Positions 63,875 to 64,000 of a stretch of DNA of 64,000 nucleotides are shown here, one piece after another. The translations under genes were made by a program, and so were the position numbers. Location: contig JAGGAD010000016.1 in assembly GCA_017889625.1 (NCBI GenBank), forward strand, positions 1 through 64,000. The letters run 5' to 3'. The notes beneath the pieces are model-generated. The model ran no database searches and was not told where the DNA came from. It saw nothing but the letters and a program-made list of their open reading frames with translations. The DNA comes from Bacillota bacterium. GTDB lineage: Bacteria > Bacillota > Negativicutes > Sporomusales > CTSoil-080. Positions within the stretch are counted from its first letter, which is position 1. Every line of letters starts with the position of its first letter.

Positions 63875-64000
63875 TCAAGCACGGATCTTTTCCTTTTTTA
63901 ATATCTGAGACAAAATGATGCCAACAATGCCCACCACGGCAAACAATGTAATGGTTAAATGAAACGTACCGGTATTATGTAAGGCTAACGCCCCGGCAAA
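63875..64000 (-). CDS. C-terminal end of a membrane transport protein
   Basis: The last 41 codons of a gene that continues beyond the right edge. They encode a hydrophobic segment (LTITLFAVVGIVGIILSQIL) and a basic tail KKEKIRA, as at the end of a major facilitator-type transporter. The family cannot be fixed from this piece. Confidence 0.6.
   Translation of the reverse strand, partial: FAGALALHNTGTFHLTITLFAVVGIVGIILSQILKKEKIRA

Overview
The window suggests a diderm, endospore-forming, nitrogen-fixing anaerobe of the Firmicutes class Negativicutes (Sporomusaceae-like). Firmicute marks are a cotJ spore-coat operon, AbrB, T-box leaders, and a block syntenic with Bacillus subtilis yaaO-tmk-yaaR-holB-ricT-trmN6-rsmI/abrB/metS-tatD. 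Outer-membrane marks are a heptosyltransferase-type GT9 enzyme, a Tad/Flp secretin, and an SLH-domain porin ending in Phe. A lysine/ornithine decarboxylase of the type that supplies cadaverine for anchoring the outer membrane in Selenomonas fits the same picture. The species call is inference; no rRNA gene is present. I saw no tRNA genes, insertion sequences, prophage or CRISPR arrays.

Layout. 1-6.6 kb: cotJ operon, PspC protein, FtsW, a beta-propeller protein, a DUF2935 protein, TrmB and an orphan histidine kinase. 6.9-11.7 kb: glucosaminidase, GlnRS, GT9, TatD. 11.7-20.2 kb: metG, abrB, and the rsmI/trmN6/ricT/holB/yaaR/tmk/decarboxylase block. 20.5-21.9 kb: amino-acid permease. 22-31.1 kb: a Tad (Flp pilus) locus that contains a small flp pilin gene at 25175-25342, a DegS-like kinase, and a TadZ/CpaE with an intact receiver domain. 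31.3-33.8 kb: CorA, GIY-YIG, cyclophilin, an exported unknown. 33.9-40.9 kb: a trp operon in the unusual order D-F-C-B-A-E-G behind two nearly identical tandem T-box leaders. 41-46.4 kb: YwbE, ABC-F, zinc-ribbon protein, small coiled protein, lysine/ornithine decarboxylase, cyclopropane fatty acid synthase. 46.7-56.4 kb: compact Mo-nitrogenase operon nifH-I1-I2-D-K-E-N-B-fdx-anfO. 57-61.5 kb: TetR-controlled YbhGFSR-like drug exporter. 61.5-64 kb: soluble chemotaxis-type receptor, SLH porin, and the end of a membrane protein.

How the parts work together. The nif operon carries catalytic subunits, post-translational switch (NifI1/I2), cofactor assembly (NifE, NifN, NifB), and a 2Fe-2S ferredoxin of the Clostridium pasteurianum type. 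Its leader of about 350 nt holds an early terminator-like hairpin. The Tad genes would build a pilus across an outer membrane, with signalling likely through the built-in kinase and receiver. Four phased direct repeats lie in front of the pilin gene. The trp operon is probably tuned twice by transcription attenuation. Its trpF has no usual start codon, and ATT is the best placed.

The strongest points for a second look are the Tad kinase/receiver pairing with the repeat array, the duplicated T-boxes with no visible UGG specifier, the ATT start of trpF, and the attenuator-like nif leader. Gene calls rest on motif recognition and gene order read by eye; no search was run.
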